In this document: piece by piece, positions 1-11,022 of the stretch
How positions within the stretch are numbered: the stretch's first letter is position 1
How the letters are laid out: every line of letters begins with the position of its first letter
Assembly: GCA_029168955.1 (NCBI GenBank)
Contig: JAPDOI010000213.1
Coordinates: forward strand, 988,501-1,052,500
Reading direction: 5' to 3'
Source: Aplectana chamaeleonis
Taxonomy: Eukaryota > Nematoda > Chromadorea > Rhabditida > Cosmocercidae
DNA: 64,000 nt
Made by a program: the position numbers and the translations under genes
Notes under the pieces: model-generated
Databases searched by the model: none
Told to the model about the DNA's origin: nothing
Seen by the model: only the letters and a program-made list of their open reading frames with translations

Positions 1-236
1 ATACTGAGAGTGATAGCACTATCAGAGTAAGTGCACGAGAGAAATAGCTTGGTTTACTTGAGTATAACATGTCTGCATACCTAATGACTCTCGTCCACTT
101 TCGAGAATGCCGCTCTGCTTTGGCTGACCTCTTGAAATGGAGGATTTTATTAGTGCACAAACATGTTATACTCAAAGTAAACCAAGCTATTTCTCTCGTG
201 CACTCCCTGATGATAGTGCTATCACTCTCAGTATCA
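1..236. repeat. Foldback (palindromic) MITE-like repeat
   Basis: Positions 1-77 and about 163-236 are imperfect reverse complements of about 75 bp (arm core GTGCACGAGAGAAATAGCTT in one orientation, its complement in the other), with a loop of about 85 bp. The left end may continue outside the window. No coding signal; an open frame across it is a by-product of the palindrome. Confidence 0.85.
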
Positions 237-239
237 CAC

Positions 240-660
240 GTTTTCACAAGTATCGATTCTCATTCTGTTACTCAAAGTGTGAAAATACTGGGCGTGAAGG
301 CTAGATTGCTCAAACATTGTCAAATACTGTCATCCTGACAGTTTCCAGCGCTTCAAACGTCGTTGACGACATAGTACGGGCCGTGCGGACCTATCTATGC
401 TGTTATCTCGACTATGCTTGCGAGCGTGTATGCTGCCTTTAACCCGACTTCAGTACAACCGCTAAGACTTACCTTCTTGACCTTGGTTGCATCCTCATCG
501 CAAGAGTGATAGAAAGACACAATTGGCTCCATACCGGTCTCGTTTAACGGGAATCCATTGGTGTTGCCTTCGAGCAGGAAAACACCCGGTTTTCCGGTAG
601 TCGTCTCAGCCAGGATTTGGTTTAGATCTGAAAAATCACATTTTCGCTAACGGTTACGGC
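240..660. other. No gene seen; one solo repeat end
   Basis: Nothing coding is visible. At 421-440 the complement reads AAAGGCAGCATACACGCTCG, exactly the terminus of the foldback elements at 57976 and 60862, so this is a solo end of that family. Confidence 0.6.
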
Positions 661-1135
661 ACTGATGAAGGAGTCCTGGCTTGGGTGGGATTGCCTGGTT
701 ATTATCGAAAATTCAACGCAAACCTGGAAGTTAGCGAGAATTTGACGCGAAAACATCGCGAAAATGACGCAAATTTACACAGGGTGTCTACCGCGAGTTC
801 ACGCCTTAAATACCGCGCATTTTCGGCGAAAGTACAGAGAAAGCACCGCAATAATGTTATGAGTTTACCGGGACATTACCGCAATAATGGCATAAGCTCT
901 AAGGATTAAAATCTCAGTAGTAAATGAGAAAAATCACTGTAGATTCGTGTTAGGTTGTCGGCAATGCCGTATTCTTGCCTGAACTCGGCACAATCCAGGC
1001 GGTGAATTGATTCCACCGCGAATCTGCGGGGCACCTGCTACTTTGGTTCCAAACCGGCACCGAGGCAGCATTTTCCCGACAGATTCTCGGTAGAACCCAG
1101 GTGAATCCTGTCAAAGTGGCGTGAGACAATTTTGA
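660..1135. repeat. Dispersed repeat, copy 1 (relative at 12600-13140)
   Basis: The first half is rich in GCGAAAATGACGC/ACCGCGAAA words; the second half (950-1130) aligns with 12920-13130, sharing segments such as GGCACCGAGGCGGCA-like, TTCCCGACAG and CGGTAGAA.CCA. Related ACCGCGAAA-rich tracts occur at 41560-41790, 55690-55930 and 62850-63000. No transposase is visible. Confidence 0.6.
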
Positions 1136-1139
1136 TTTA

Positions 1140-1496
1140 TTAACTTTTACAGTTGTTTCCGTCTTTTGCGGTTCGGAACATTGAGATAATCTATAAAAGC
1201 GAAATGGTCCCAAAAGGAACCCCAACTGCAAGAGACGTGCAGTCGCACCATTTTAGTGTACCGAGACCACAACCCGATTTTCATATAAATTTTGTTACAA
1301 CAATACCATCAGCTGGAAATGTACACGGAGGTAACTGCAGTTGTCGACAGCAGTTTCATAGAATATCATCTCATAAACAACTTTCCGTTGACAACCGAAC
1401 ACGAACGCACCACGCAAGTGAAATGTCACTCATACCTACCGCAGTGTGCGGCATAAGGCAGTGTTTCTCATCAATATCGACAAAAATCGAAATGCC
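1140..1496. other. No gene or element recognised
   Basis: Open frames here have no recognisable motif or good splice context. Confidence 0.4.
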
Positions 1497-1499
1497 TAA

Positions 1500-2120
1500 G
1501 GGGTCGTTTATACTTCCGCCGCGCAGCGGCGCGGCAATAAGTGGGGCGGCGCGGCGCGCCGCTTGAAAAATCGCGCTACCAGGATGTATAATCGGGCTGC
1601 GTCGATTTTACGCGGCGACGTCGCAGAATGACGTTAAGCACAGCCTGGAGGAGCTCTGACATAACACAAGGCCGATTGTAATGAGTGATTTCTTGTGGAA
1701 AAGAAATATCTATAATTTTTCGTACCATAACACAGCACCCGAAGACGGATAGAATCTTCGAAAACGATTTCACTTTAGAAAAATGATTTCAAAAGGCTAA
1801 AAAAAAGAACTTTTCACAACCCAGCCTACTCTAAACAACGCCCAGGACCTTGGAAGGAATTCAAGAGATGGATCAGAACAACAAAACTGAGAATGTGTAT
1901 GAAATAACAGCAAAAGAAGCATACTTTGTCAGCGCGGCGATCGCAAGCGGCCGCCGCGCCGCCTGCTTTCCTCGGGCGGTGCCGCAGCACCTAGGCGGCG
2001 GCCGCGTGCGGCACCGTTGGAAGATTTCGAGCAGAAAAACTCTAAACGCCTCGCGGCACCGCTTGATCGATATGGCTGTATTGCATCTCGCCGCGCCGCG
2101 GCGGAAGTATAAACGACCCC
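1500..2120. mobile_element. PIF/Harbinger-like non-autonomous element A (621 bp)
   Basis: It starts GGGGTCGTTTATACTTCCGC and ends with the complementary sequence, flanked by TAA on both sides (1497-1499 and 2121-2123). A 3-bp TWA target duplication and a GGG-initiated terminus are the hallmarks of PIF/Harbinger MITEs (family knowledge). The inside holds GC-rich GCGCGGC words and no transposase. It shares its right TAA with element B. Confidence 0.7.
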
Positions 2121-2123
2121 TAA

Positions 2124-2259
2124 GGGGTCGTTTACACTTTTGCCGCCGAGCGGTGCGGCGAAGTGCAATCCTACAGTATCGATCGTGCCACGCCGCGTGA
2201 TCAATATTGCAGAAATGCACTTCGCCGCGCCGCTCCGCGGCGGAAGTATAAACGACCCC
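2124..2259. mobile_element. PIF/Harbinger-like MITE B (136 bp)
   Basis: Same terminal inverted repeat as element A (GGGGTCGTTTACACTTTTGC at the left, complement of GGGGTCGTTTATACTTCCGC at the right), bounded by TAA at 2121-2123 and 2260-2262. It is a nearly uninterrupted hairpin. Confidence 0.75.
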
Positions 2260-2262
2260 TAA

Positions 2263-2750
2263 CGCTCGCCATCGCTGTCGTCTGTCGCGAAAAGTACAGT
2301 CAGCCCTCGACTCGTTTGTCTCTCCACTCCTCGTCAAGAGCGGATTCATAGGAGATACAGGTAGGAAAACATTGAAGGCACAGTCCAAGCTCGATGAGGA
2401 GTTTCGTAACTTTTATGTACCTTTTTTTTCTTCTAGGTAGAAGGACATGTGTTTATATTTTTAGACTTCTTTTACAGGTGTTCTTCTAATAAATAGAGGT
2501 GCAATTCAAATACAGGGTGTTTTTTTCGGAAATGTCATAGTGGTAACTACATTCACCGTTGTTTGTACGATTCCGAAGACATCATTAGAATCAGCTTGAG
2601 ACCGTCTTCAGGATACACACAAAATTTCCAGACATTCCCAGGGCGTACTGTGCCTTTAAGAGTCTAACATAGTCCAGCATCAAAATTGTTCTCCAATTCT
2701 CCTATATTCCTCGGAGAGTTTTGCGCTGATTACAGTAGTGCTTCTAAGGT
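2263..2750. other. No gene recognised
   Basis: At about 2573-2610 there is a short piece (GACATCATTAGAATCAGCTTG) resembling part of the AAAGGCAGTGTTCACG repeat family described at 17594. Confidence 0.35.
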
Positions 2751-2761
2751 CGGTCCGAAAA

Positions 2762-2975
2762 GGATTGTTCGCTCACAATTTATGCGTGCTTGTCAAGCAG
2801 CCATCGCGGAGGCATTTTCGAACCTGTACATTGATAACCCGGAGTGATAGACGGATACAAGAGTAATCTCCCAGCCAGCCGTTTGCAACTGTGAGAATGC
2901 TGATCCAAAAAATCCTTCGCAACAGTCGCTCGACACGCGCGCCGGCCACGTGAGCGGACAGTCTCATTCGAAAAC
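2762..2975. repeat. MITE of the GACTGTCCGCTCACG family, copy 1
   Basis: Ends are inverted (AAGGATTGTTCGCTCAC at the left; complement of GACTGTCCGCTCACGTGGCC at the right). The interior aligns with 62306-62514 (shared words GACGGATAC, CATCCCAGC/CTCCCAGC, GTTTGCAACTG). Non-coding. Confidence 0.6.
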
Positions 2976-3019
2976 ACTTTAGAATCGTTCAGAACCCGCT
3001 ATTAACGGACTCCTATCCT

Positions 3020-3930
3020 TGGAGGCAGTTTTCACGATGAAAAAAATGTGTTTCAGATTCCACTAGGAATGGGTAGTGGAGAAGCACATTGCAATGTTCA
3101 TGTCGAAAGAACGCATGAAATAGAGCCAGGAAGAGCCTCAAAAGAGCCCGAGGTTGCCACCTTGAGCGCAAAGCAGACCTTAAAGACTGTGTTCACGATA
3201 AATCTCGCTTTCGAGGTGTTTAGTGTGAAACACTAAGTCGGAAGATGCCGAGGAGGATAGGGTCGAAGAAAGCAAGGAAAACTGGTCGGAATTCGATAAA
3301 AACGGCTTTGAAAGTTATACCGGTGCGCCTGCCTATCCCGGTCCGCCCCCATTCGGACGAGCTTGTGGCGCTGCATACGTTTCGATGGCGAATCGCCAAG
3401 CAACCCTGCCGCGTCCAGCCTGATCGATTTGCGCACATTTCGCGTTTAGCGCGCGCTTCCAGACATCAGCAGGGCCCATGATTCTCGTCCACGCCCTGAA
3501 CGTTAGAAACCATTATTTTAGCTTATTCTGAACGTTTTTCTCCGCTGTTTCTTCACTATTAGTTACCTCACGACCAGAAAACCCCATTTTTGGGTCGAAC
3601 TCGAGTGCGATATTCACCGTGGACATTGCCTTTGGAAGCGCAATGCCCGCCCTCCGACGTGAACAAGTGAAAACTCGAGATCGCGAGATGAGCGATGGTT
3701 TCCGATCAATAGCCCCGTTCTTCCCTTCATTCTCAACTTCTCTCTTTGCTCAGGTCAGCTCGCATACATCGGCTGCAAAAGACGGAAGTTACAAGCCTCG
3801 GACAACTCGTCCACCATGCTTCCCAAGCTCAATGTATGAGGTACCATAACTCCGTTCCCAGAGGGTCTTGTACGGTTCCAGAGACATCATTTAAATGCAA
3901 GAGAAGAACGAGGTTTTGATTGAAATCCAT
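3020..3930. repeat. Dispersed repeat R1 (AAAGGCAGTGTTCACGAT family), interrupted copy
   Basis: 3050-3200 aligns with the complement of 17885-18070 and 3640-3850 with the complement of 17650-17885; similarity is visible even in translation (a PLGMGSG...VERTHE run on both), but the frames break, so this is repeat identity, not a gene. About 3236-3610 is an extra segment relative to the 17.6-kb copy. Ends carry GGCAGTTTTCACGATGAAA and its complement. Confidence 0.65.
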
Positions 3931-4044
3931 CGCGCAATCAGCCAATGCTGACAATGAGCTCATCGAGGTGACGTTCCAGAAGGGCTTCCTTGTATAACTC
4001 GCTTAATCCTCTTATGATTCTTGCTGAGAGTGCGCCAGCGTAGC

Positions 4045-4140
4045 TTCTTCTGATATCTAAATTATTCAAAGAAATCGGGAGCTCGCACTTGGCAGGTGTT
4101 ATACAGGTGGGTTTGTGTACTTTATAAATAAATGAAAATT
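4045..4140 (-). repeat. Fragment of R1-associated repeat
   Basis: The complement reads ...ACCTGCCAAGTGCGAGCTCC..., matching related stretches at 12385-12420 and 41940-41985 (CCGAGTGCGAGCTC). Confidence 0.4.
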
Positions 4141-4383
4141 TCGGTGTTTTTACAATGCTTCAATGTCTTTTTATGGCATGAATGGCTGAAGAATGCGATG
4201 CGAGGTGTCGGTGATGTAATGGTAACACTCTCGTCTGAAAAAGACCTTTGGTACAGAGCTTTGGGGATTAAAACGGCTCATTCGTGTTTAAACACGAACT
4301 CATTAACAAGTTTGGTCAGCTCAGTGTCTGGACGAGCTCTGCAGCAATAGTAGATAACAACGTTCCGACGAGTCGTTGTAAGG

Positions 4384-4705
4384 TGCAATTCATACTCGTC
4401 AGCGCCAGCGCGCTACGTGCTTGCGGAGACTATGAAAACGCCAGCGGGGACGCTATGGCGGAGCGGAAAAAAGTGGACCTCAACTTTTCCAAACACGCGA
4501 TTTCAGTGCACGAGTCCATCATCATGGTAGCAAAGGATAATACTGGAATGAAATATTCTGAAACGCATGGAAATTGGTGGCGTATTAACAAACTACTGCG
4601 GAGCGGGCGTTAGATGCGTGCCGCGTGGGTGCGTCGTCACGCCATTCGTACTCCAACGCCACGCCTGCGCATAACGCGCTGGCGTTGAGGAGTATGAATA
4701 GCGCC
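4384..4705. repeat. Inverted repeat (foldback), about 320 bp
   Basis: ATTCATACTCGTCAGCGCCA at about 4390 is inverted near 4700 (complement ATTCATACTCCTCAACGCCA). Arms of roughly 100 bp are imperfect. No coding signal. Confidence 0.6.
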
Positions 4706-4709
4706 CAAG

Positions 4710-5250
4710 CAGCAATAATTCTGATTGTGTCGAAGTTGAATCAATTCGAATTCGCATGATCGAAAAGTGTACCAATCATGGGATTTTCGTAGAAAAAATC
4801 GGCAAAATTTCATTCATTTTCGCGTCGCCAAAATTGAAATTCGTCGCGTAGTCAAGTGTGTAGTGCCTCATGATATTGTGTGCCGTATCATGACGGAAGC
4901 GTTTCACATGAAGCATGCATTATAAGAAGTGGGAAGCGATCAAAGAGGGCAGCGTCGTGGAAAATAAGCAATGCTCCGTCAAGTGTGTGTGCGCTTTTCG
5001 GGAAGTAGCGTTCCTTTCAGAACGTGCGCAGTCTTTGAAGGTGATTAGCGTAACTTCGGAAGCGTGCGCCGCGTCATTGAGATCGAGATAGCGCATCGTT
5101 GCGGGGATGGGGGCGAGCGCGCTTTGTGAAAAGTGCATAGCTCTCCACAGGAAGAGTACTGCGCGAAAGAGTAGCGAAGGTGAGAAGCGCTTTGTTCGAA
5201 GCGTGCTCAGTCTTGGGAAGTGAACAGCGATTCTCAGGGAAATCGGGGAA
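4710..5250. other. No gene recognised
   Basis: Compositionally repetitive (many GAAGTG/GCGCTTTG words from 4915) but no clear element boundaries or gene. Confidence 0.35.
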
Positions 5251-5259
5251 CACTCCACG

Positions 5260-5609
5260 CAGGGTCAAGCGCGCAGGGTCGAAATTTCGCAACGGGGGTC
5301 GCAAAAATTTGTGTCCGAAAATGAATGTTATGGGTATCGCAAAAATTTCGGTCTGAAAATGAGAATTTCGTTGATATCCCATAAATTCTCGCTTACTTTT
5401 GATCCCAAGGGAAAGGATCGTATCATTCGGTTTCAGACGCTTGGGCTCGACTACTGAACGAATTTTCGGCGTCTGACACTTTTAGTAATCAACTATAAAC
5501 TGCCCGGGCTCGGGAAGGGGAGATCGCAAAAATATTGGTTTTTGAAAAAAAAATGTGACGGGAGGCCGCTCCGATTTCGAAAAACTACGCAACGCTCCGT
5601 TTGACCCTG
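5260..5609. mobile_element. hAT-type MITE, CAGGGTCAA family, copy 1 (350 bp)
   Basis: Begins CAGGGTCAAGCG and ends CGTTTGACCCTG. Flanks are ACTCCACG (5252-5259) and ACTCCACT (5610-5617), an 8-bp target duplication with one mismatch. CAGGG ends plus 8-bp duplications are diagnostic of hAT. The interior repeats AATTTCGCAA and AAAATTTTTGCGAT words shared with copies at 21500-21851 and 39464-39764. Non-coding. Confidence 0.8.
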
Positions 5610-5672
5610 ACTCCACTAAAGACTCCCGATAGGAGAAAAAACACAGACCTACGCGAAGTCATACTATACGGG

Positions 5673-5962
5673 GTATGGTATACTTTTGCGACACACGGTC
5701 GCGTCGCTCTGCACAGCGACAGCGACCGCCTCCCGTCCTTTAAACCTGTCGCTGTCGCAGTGCACTGCACAGCGACAGCGACAGTGGTAGCGACAGGCTA
5801 TGGCAAATTTGCAGTATGTCAGCCCTCCGCGACACGTCGCTGCGACCCACACGCGACATCTGTTCCTACGACGACCGTTGCCGTTGCTCCGATGCGGGTC
5901 CCGCCATGATTTGTGTTAGATCGCATGCCTGTCGCTCATTACAGCGACAAAGTATACCATAG
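5673..5962. repeat. MITE with TATGGTATACTTT ends (about 290 bp)
   Basis: Left end TATGGTATACTTTTGCGACA, right end complement TATGGTATACTTTGTCGCTG. The interior is a GC-rich palindrome built from GCGACAGCGAC words. Flanking duplication not clear. Confidence 0.65.
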
Positions 5963-6129
5963 GCCTAAGGGGCAGCGGGAGTACAGCATCGCTACGCTCG
6001 TAATGACGTCACAATCACGGTCGGGACACTACGTAAATGCCTAGCGGGAGACCCCAACGAGCAGCCCAACGATGACGTCATTGACTTCCCAGGTTATTCA
6101 TTTTAGAACTCACCACAAGCATGTCGCCC

Positions 6130-6430
6130 CGGGTTGTCGCGGTCCCACGGCCGAGAAGGACCCCGCCTGGGTCCACGACAAGGACGTAATCTCGCCGCGG
6201 TCTGCGGTGGCGAACCACCCTCCCCATGGATCGCGGCGAAACCGCCCCCCCCCAGCCGATAGGCTACCCCTATCCCCCAGCGGTCAAAAATATGCTGGCC
6301 TCCGAAGAGTGACTCGAAGTCACCTCCCAGGGCCAGCATCAGAATGCCGAATGAGGACTCGAGTGAAAAGAAGCGCTTTTTATCCCGGCCACAGTGTTAA
6401 AATTTGTCACCGTGTTCAAACAAGAATGAA
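6130..6430 (-). other. TATA-headed dispersed unit, copy A (candidate non-coding transcript)
   Basis: Read on the minus strand, GGGATAAAAAGCGCTTC (about 6384-6368) is followed by TTTCACTCGAG, then GGGAGGTGACTTCGAGTCAC, an ATTTTTG at about 6285 and a GC-rich, strongly self-complementary tract. The same order of blocks occurs on the minus strand of 38290-37950. Copy A has an open frame of 78 codons from 6339 with no recognisable domain, and copy B has no corresponding one, so I treat the unit as non-coding. What it is remains unknown: a structured RNA gene, a SINE-like element, or a transposon promoter. Confidence 0.4.
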
Positions 6431-6775
6431 CCGTTTAAATCACCAAAGCTGTATACCGTTCCTCGCCTGAAAAGAGTGCAATAGAGGTTCGAGTCCTGCC
6501 TGAAATCTGAGTTTTGTGTTCAACTCGGCCACCTTGTGATAAACGGAAGTCACCAAAAATCCTCGCGGTTGGACAGTGCCCTTAACGAGATGTAACGATG
6601 TCGACGGGCACCGCACACCCTACTCATGGCCACTCCATCTTCTACGATCTGTTGTTTGCTCGTTTGGGACATAAGTTATCATCAATTAGGGTATAAACCA
6701 ATGTTTGAAATCCTATAATATGTTGAAGAAACCGAGATTGCCGGAATTCTGAGAACATTTCGAATGCTGGCCTAC

Positions 6776-6944
6776 CGTCTTTCTTCGCCTGCTTCGTGCG
6801 GAAAAGCCGCACTCTAACATTCTCGGCAGGGACCGAGCCGCACATCAGTTGACCACGCACGGCTACTGCGTGCTTGCCTATTACTGTGGAGAGCGCCACC
6901 GCTGCCAAGGAAGCCAACATAATAGCAATAGCAAGGAACCTCAT
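6776..6944 (-). CDS. Transthyretin-like (TTR) family secreted protein, exon 1 only
   Basis: Residues 1-about 20 (MRFLAIAIMLASLAAVALS) form a signal peptide. After it come residues 28-48, with AVRGQLMCGSVPAENVRVRL fitting the first beta strand of the nematode transthyretin-like family (VRGQL.C...PA..V.VKL). The start is chosen because TTTCAG at 6951-6946 sits one base before the ATG, an excellent trans-splice acceptor. After codon 56 (...KQAKKD) the sequence reads G|GTAGGCC, a plausible donor at 6775; past it the open frame continues to 6642 but no longer resembles the family. Family members are extracellular proteins of about 130-150 residues. No later exons (DDLL..., C-terminal cysteines) are visible down to position 1, so the gene either continues beyond the left edge across a long intron or is broken. 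Confidence 0.7.
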
Positions 6945-6951
6945 CCTGAAA
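6945..6951 (-). promoter_or_regulatory. Trans-splice (SL) acceptor of the TTR-like gene
   Basis: On the minus strand ATTTCAG is followed by G and then the ATG, leaving a 1-nt leader; such short spacing is typical of SL1 trans-spliced nematode genes. Confidence 0.6.
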
Positions 6952-7145
6952 TGATCGGCCGATTTGAAAAAAGAGATGATTTGGGGAAGTATGTAGCGAA
7001 TCTCTACATTTTTGAATCGAAATAAATATGCGTGAAAAGTTAAAGTGAAAAAATGTGCATTTGTCGACATTTTGTCATCTAGATCGAGGTGGACTTCAAA
7101 CCGTTTATACTTCATTCTATCGTCATTCTTTAGACGCGAGCAGCC

Positions 7146-7969
7146 GCGTCGAATCCGGGATTGCGCATGTCGAGCGTGTGGGTTGGCATCGTCATGGAAG
7201 AACGATGTAGATGGCTCAGCGTTTTAATTTCCCTTGGCAAGCTCTCTTTCCTTAAATTTCTCTACCTTTTAATCCTTCTCCATCCTTTACTTCATATTTT
7301 TATATATCGCAAATAATGCATTTCAAAAAAGTGTCAGTGATTTGAGAAATTCCTCTTTTTCAGCTATCATTTCTAAACTGTTCTCAGTTATGATTGATCC
7401 TCTAACTGTTTTTTCCGTGTAGTGAGTTAGCATGTACCTACTAAATTTTGTCGTAATATTTATGTTTTAATGAATCTTTCGTGTGCGAATCACTCTTCTT
7501 TTACAAGTTTGAATGAAACGCTGCGCCATATCGATCTTTTTTCCATGACGGCGTCACCCCACACGCTTGCCACGCGCAACCTCGGATTCGACGCGGCTTC
7601 CCGCCGTCTAGAGAACAACGCTGCATCAGTTCAAAAAGTCATGATGAAAGCGCGGCAAATAAAAATAGCGACTCAGAGTGTAGCAAGCTGCTGCCAGGAA
7701 TGCCCTATAACTGACCCGAGATCGATCGAGATTTTATTCAATAAGTAATTGAATGATGTCAGAGGCAGTGAAAGACCGTTAAAGTCATCGTTCACGATGG
7801 AATTCGTTTTCGAGTTTTCCATATATAATGAGAGCTGTAGTTCCCTATATAACAGCTACGTTGAAAAAACCGCGAAAAATCCACTGAAAATCTCTTTTTC
7901 AGACCCAAAATATCTCAATCGACTTTTGACAAAGGAAGAGTCAATCGTTAGAGATATGGTTTCCGTTTT
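7146..7969. other. No gene recognised
   Basis: This would contain the promoter of the minus-strand TTR-like gene. At about 7779-7800 AAAGTCATCGTTCACGATGG resembles the repeat terminus seen at 17594. No coding exon seen. Confidence 0.35.
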
Positions 7970-8095
7970 CATTTTAGTCTGATGCATGGACCAGGCGGCT
8001 GGCCGTGCGGGGTTGGCGGCCTCACTGGAGAATGGGGTTCGATTCGAGCGGGGTGATCTACCGCCGCAGCCCCGTCCATTCATCAGACTAAAATG
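7970..8095. repeat. Short hairpin MITE (126 bp) with B-box-like core
   Basis: Ends CATTTTAGTCTGATGCATGG and the complement of CCATTCATCAGACTAAAATG pair almost perfectly. The interior GGGGTTCGATTCGAGC resembles a tRNA B box, but no cloverleaf or A box can be assigned. Terminal inverted repeats argue for a MITE rather than a tRNA. Confidence 0.65.
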
Positions 8096-8803
8096 ATTGC
8101 GCGAACTCTAGCTGTTTTGACCGACGATCTCGCGATCGTATGAAGTTTATCTTTCTTCCAAGTGATTTCTTAAGAAGGAAAGGTTAATCGATGTGTGTGT
8201 GTGTGTGTAAAAGTCATTCTTCACGTAATCGTTTGGTATATTCCATCAACTTTCCCTCAGTTGCACTGCATCAAATGTTGAAAATTTACTTATATGATGG
8301 CTGACAGCAAATAGTGTCAGATGACTGACGGAGGGCCTGCCTCTTTTGACGGAATTTGAGACATTCAACCTAAATTATCTTCACAATAAGGCGTTTTCAA
8401 CCTAACAAGCTCTCCCTACGTTCTAAGTTGGGCCCAGAGAATCATTTGAAACGAAAAAATGGTAAGTGGTTTTCAGCGCGTACGGTGCCTTTAAGACTCA
8501 TCTTTTACGGGCTGTATTCTTATGGTCACGCTACACCTCGCTAAATTGTCTCACCAAAAAGTTGAGTGACTCTTAGCATAAAATGAGAAACAAAGAGTAA
8601 TGATGAATCGACTACCTGCAGCTAATATTAAGAATCAGCAGCAAGTCGATTCGTGTCTTATCAGCTCATTCTGTCACCATCTCCCTGGGTGAGAATAACA
8701 TTTGATAAGAGAAGTCGTCTGGATGAGGCCAACAGAAAGGAAAACATTAATTTGCCGAAATTAAAGAAAATCAGGTAGCAACCAATGGCTTAGTGTCATC
8801 TCA
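8096..8803. other. No gene; (GT)n microsatellite at 8191-8208
   Basis: Only a short GT run and a stray TGCCTTTAAGA motif (about 8488) are visible. Confidence 0.4.
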
Positions 8804-8845
8804 GTGACTTACTTGACTTAATCGGTTGGCTTTCGCCTGACGCGG

Positions 8846-9208
8846 TCATTCCGCATCTTCACCGAGGTGTGCCGTCCTAGTAGTCAGCCGTGTCCATTTT
8901 TCACGGTCTTCAGCCACAATTTGAACACAGTCCATCCAGCTGTCACTATTCCATTTCCTGCGAAACGAAACATCGCGCCTGAACTGTCGTTCGATGCCGA
9001 GTGACTTCAAATCCTCTTTAACCGCATCCGTCCAGAACTTTTGCCTACGCCCAGGTGGCCGTTTCCAGACAGGATTTGGAAGCATTCTTAAAGCGTGTTG
9101 TACGAGACGATCCGGCGTTCTTCTTAGTATATGCCCGAGCAGTCGAAGTCGACTTTCCATTGCTGCTCGAGATGGCGTAAGGAGATGCTGGCACCTCCCT
9201 CGTGTCAA
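8846..9208 (-). pseudogene. C-terminal tail of the RTE ORF
   Basis: A 120-codon open segment with RLRLLGHILRRTPDRLVQHAL and RKWNSDSWMDCVQIVAEDR, the C-terminal region that follows the RT in RTE ORFs of nematodes. It ends at a stop about 40 bp before the element's 3' terminus. Confidence 0.75.
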
Positions 9209-9364
9209 GCGTTGATGTACTGCGTCGATTTCCTTGTAAAGGTCTTCGTTATGGCATACACGCGGCCAAAATTATCCAAGCAAACGCCTAAAAAGCTTTC
9301 TCTCCGTTCAATTCAACCTTTCCATCTGCGTTTTCCGGTGCTGCCCACGTCTCCGATCCGTACA

Positions 9365-10690
9365 TCATGATAGGGCGAATAGCGGATAGGTAGACGCGCA
9401 ACCGGCTTCCTTAGCGATGGTGGTAGACCACAAACACTTGGTTAGAGAATTGAATGCAGACGTAGCTTTCGCACATCGTTGTCGAATATCCGCTGCATAA
9501 CTACCATCGTTCTTCAGCAAACAGCCCAAATAACAGAAATCGTCCACCAGTTCGATACGTTGTCCGTCCACACAAACTCCAGTTGAAGGCCTCTGAGAGA
9601 CCCACATCTGCTTGCATTTGTCGGGACGAAGGACGAAGTCCATAGGCTGCGGCATACTTCGAAACGAGGTTCACAATCCTTTGCAGTTTTGCGTTGTTTT
9701 CAGCGAATAACACAATGTCGTCGGCGTACTCAGGTCGACAAGGAGCGTCCTGATGGTGTTGGGATCACATCCGCAGGAAACTGTTCTGCAACTCTACGCA
9801 TGATGTCATCAACTGGCGAAGTTGAAAAGAAAGGTCCTGCAACGGCTCCTTGCCTTACTCCTGTTTTCACCTCAGCTGACGTAAACTGACAGGTGCACGA
9901 ACTGCTGCTGTTGTTCCTTTGTTCATGTCCTCGATTAACCGAACATACTTTTCCGGGACTCCATCTGCTCGCAGAGCATTGAGCAATCGATCACGATGAG
10001 GAGAGTCGAACGCGGCTTCAAAGTCCAAAAAAGCAAGCCTGTAATGGCTTCGAAAACCGCTGCCACGATTCAATTACTCTTCTCACGACGAACACTTGGT
10101 CGATGGTCGATCTTCCAGGTCGAAAACCGGCTTGCTCATTTCTGGTCGTTCCTTCACGATGTTTGATAAGTCGCTCGAGAATGATACGTTCTAAACCTTG
10201 TACATGACACGAAGTAGAGAGATTCTCTCCTGTAGTTCTTAGGATCCGTGACGGATAGCTTCTTGTGAAGAGGTACGATGATCGCATGTCTCCACGATTC
10301 GGGTATCCTTTCGCTCATCCATATGGCCCGGATGGTGTTGGTCATTTCACGAATCCCAGACGGAGGAAGAGCTTTAAGCATTTCAGCAGTGATGTTGTCA
10401 TCTCCACCTGCCTTTCCATTCTTCATTTTCCGGACACAATCCAAAACTTCAGACTCAGTCGGCGGTTCCTCACTGACATCGTAATGTGCTCTCTGAACAT
10501 GCGGGAGCTCAGGTACTGATGGCGCTGGACAATTCAGTAGTGAACTGAAGTAATCCTTCCATATTGGCAGCGTCGCATCACCAACTGCAACTCCATTGGT
10601 AGTGTTCAAGACAGGAGAACATCTCTTCATCTTCCCGCTATACTGTCGCAGCAACGTGTAGGCTTTCTTCGGATTTTCTCCTCCCAAGCC
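9365..10690 (-). pseudogene. RTE reverse transcriptase domain, frameshifted
   Basis: Recognisable blocks: NGKAGGDDNITAEMLKAL, PESWRHAIIVPLHKK, NEQAGFRPGRSTIDQVF, AFLDFEAAFDSPHRDRLL (catalytic motif A), GAVAGPFLFNF, and YADDIVLFAE (motif C; one base is missing just upstream at about 9730). Frame changes near 10270, 10030, 9890 and 9730 kill the gene. Confidence 0.85.
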
Positions 10691-11022
10691 TTCTCGAACT
10701 CCTTAGCTCTCACACGTCCACTCGTTCGCGGTCACTTTGAAGCTGCCGACGCAACTTCCTCCTCAGACGCTTCTCCTCCCACGAGAAGTTTCCTGCAGTT
10801 CGGAGAGCACATACTCTGTGTAGGTAGATGTTGTTTCTTCTGAGACGTAGGCGAACTTCTTCTTAGGCTGTACAACCGGGAGTGCCTCTTTCAGAAGCGT
10901 CCAGATGCACTTGACAAAAGAACTCCGCGTCGCAAAGTTTCTTCTTAGTCCGTACTCCGATGTGAATAGAAACGCGTTGTCGGAAATTCCTTCTGCACTC
11001 TTCATCTCTGAGACTTGTCATG

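Noticed and set aside
6480..6520. B-box-like AGGTTCGAGTCCTGCC
   Set aside because: No matching A box or acceptor stem upstream; probably chance or a SINE relic.
7970..8095. Possible tRNA gene (GGGGTTCGATTCGAG B-box-like)
   Set aside because: Terminal inverted repeats of more than 20 bp explain the structure; no A box or anticodon arm.
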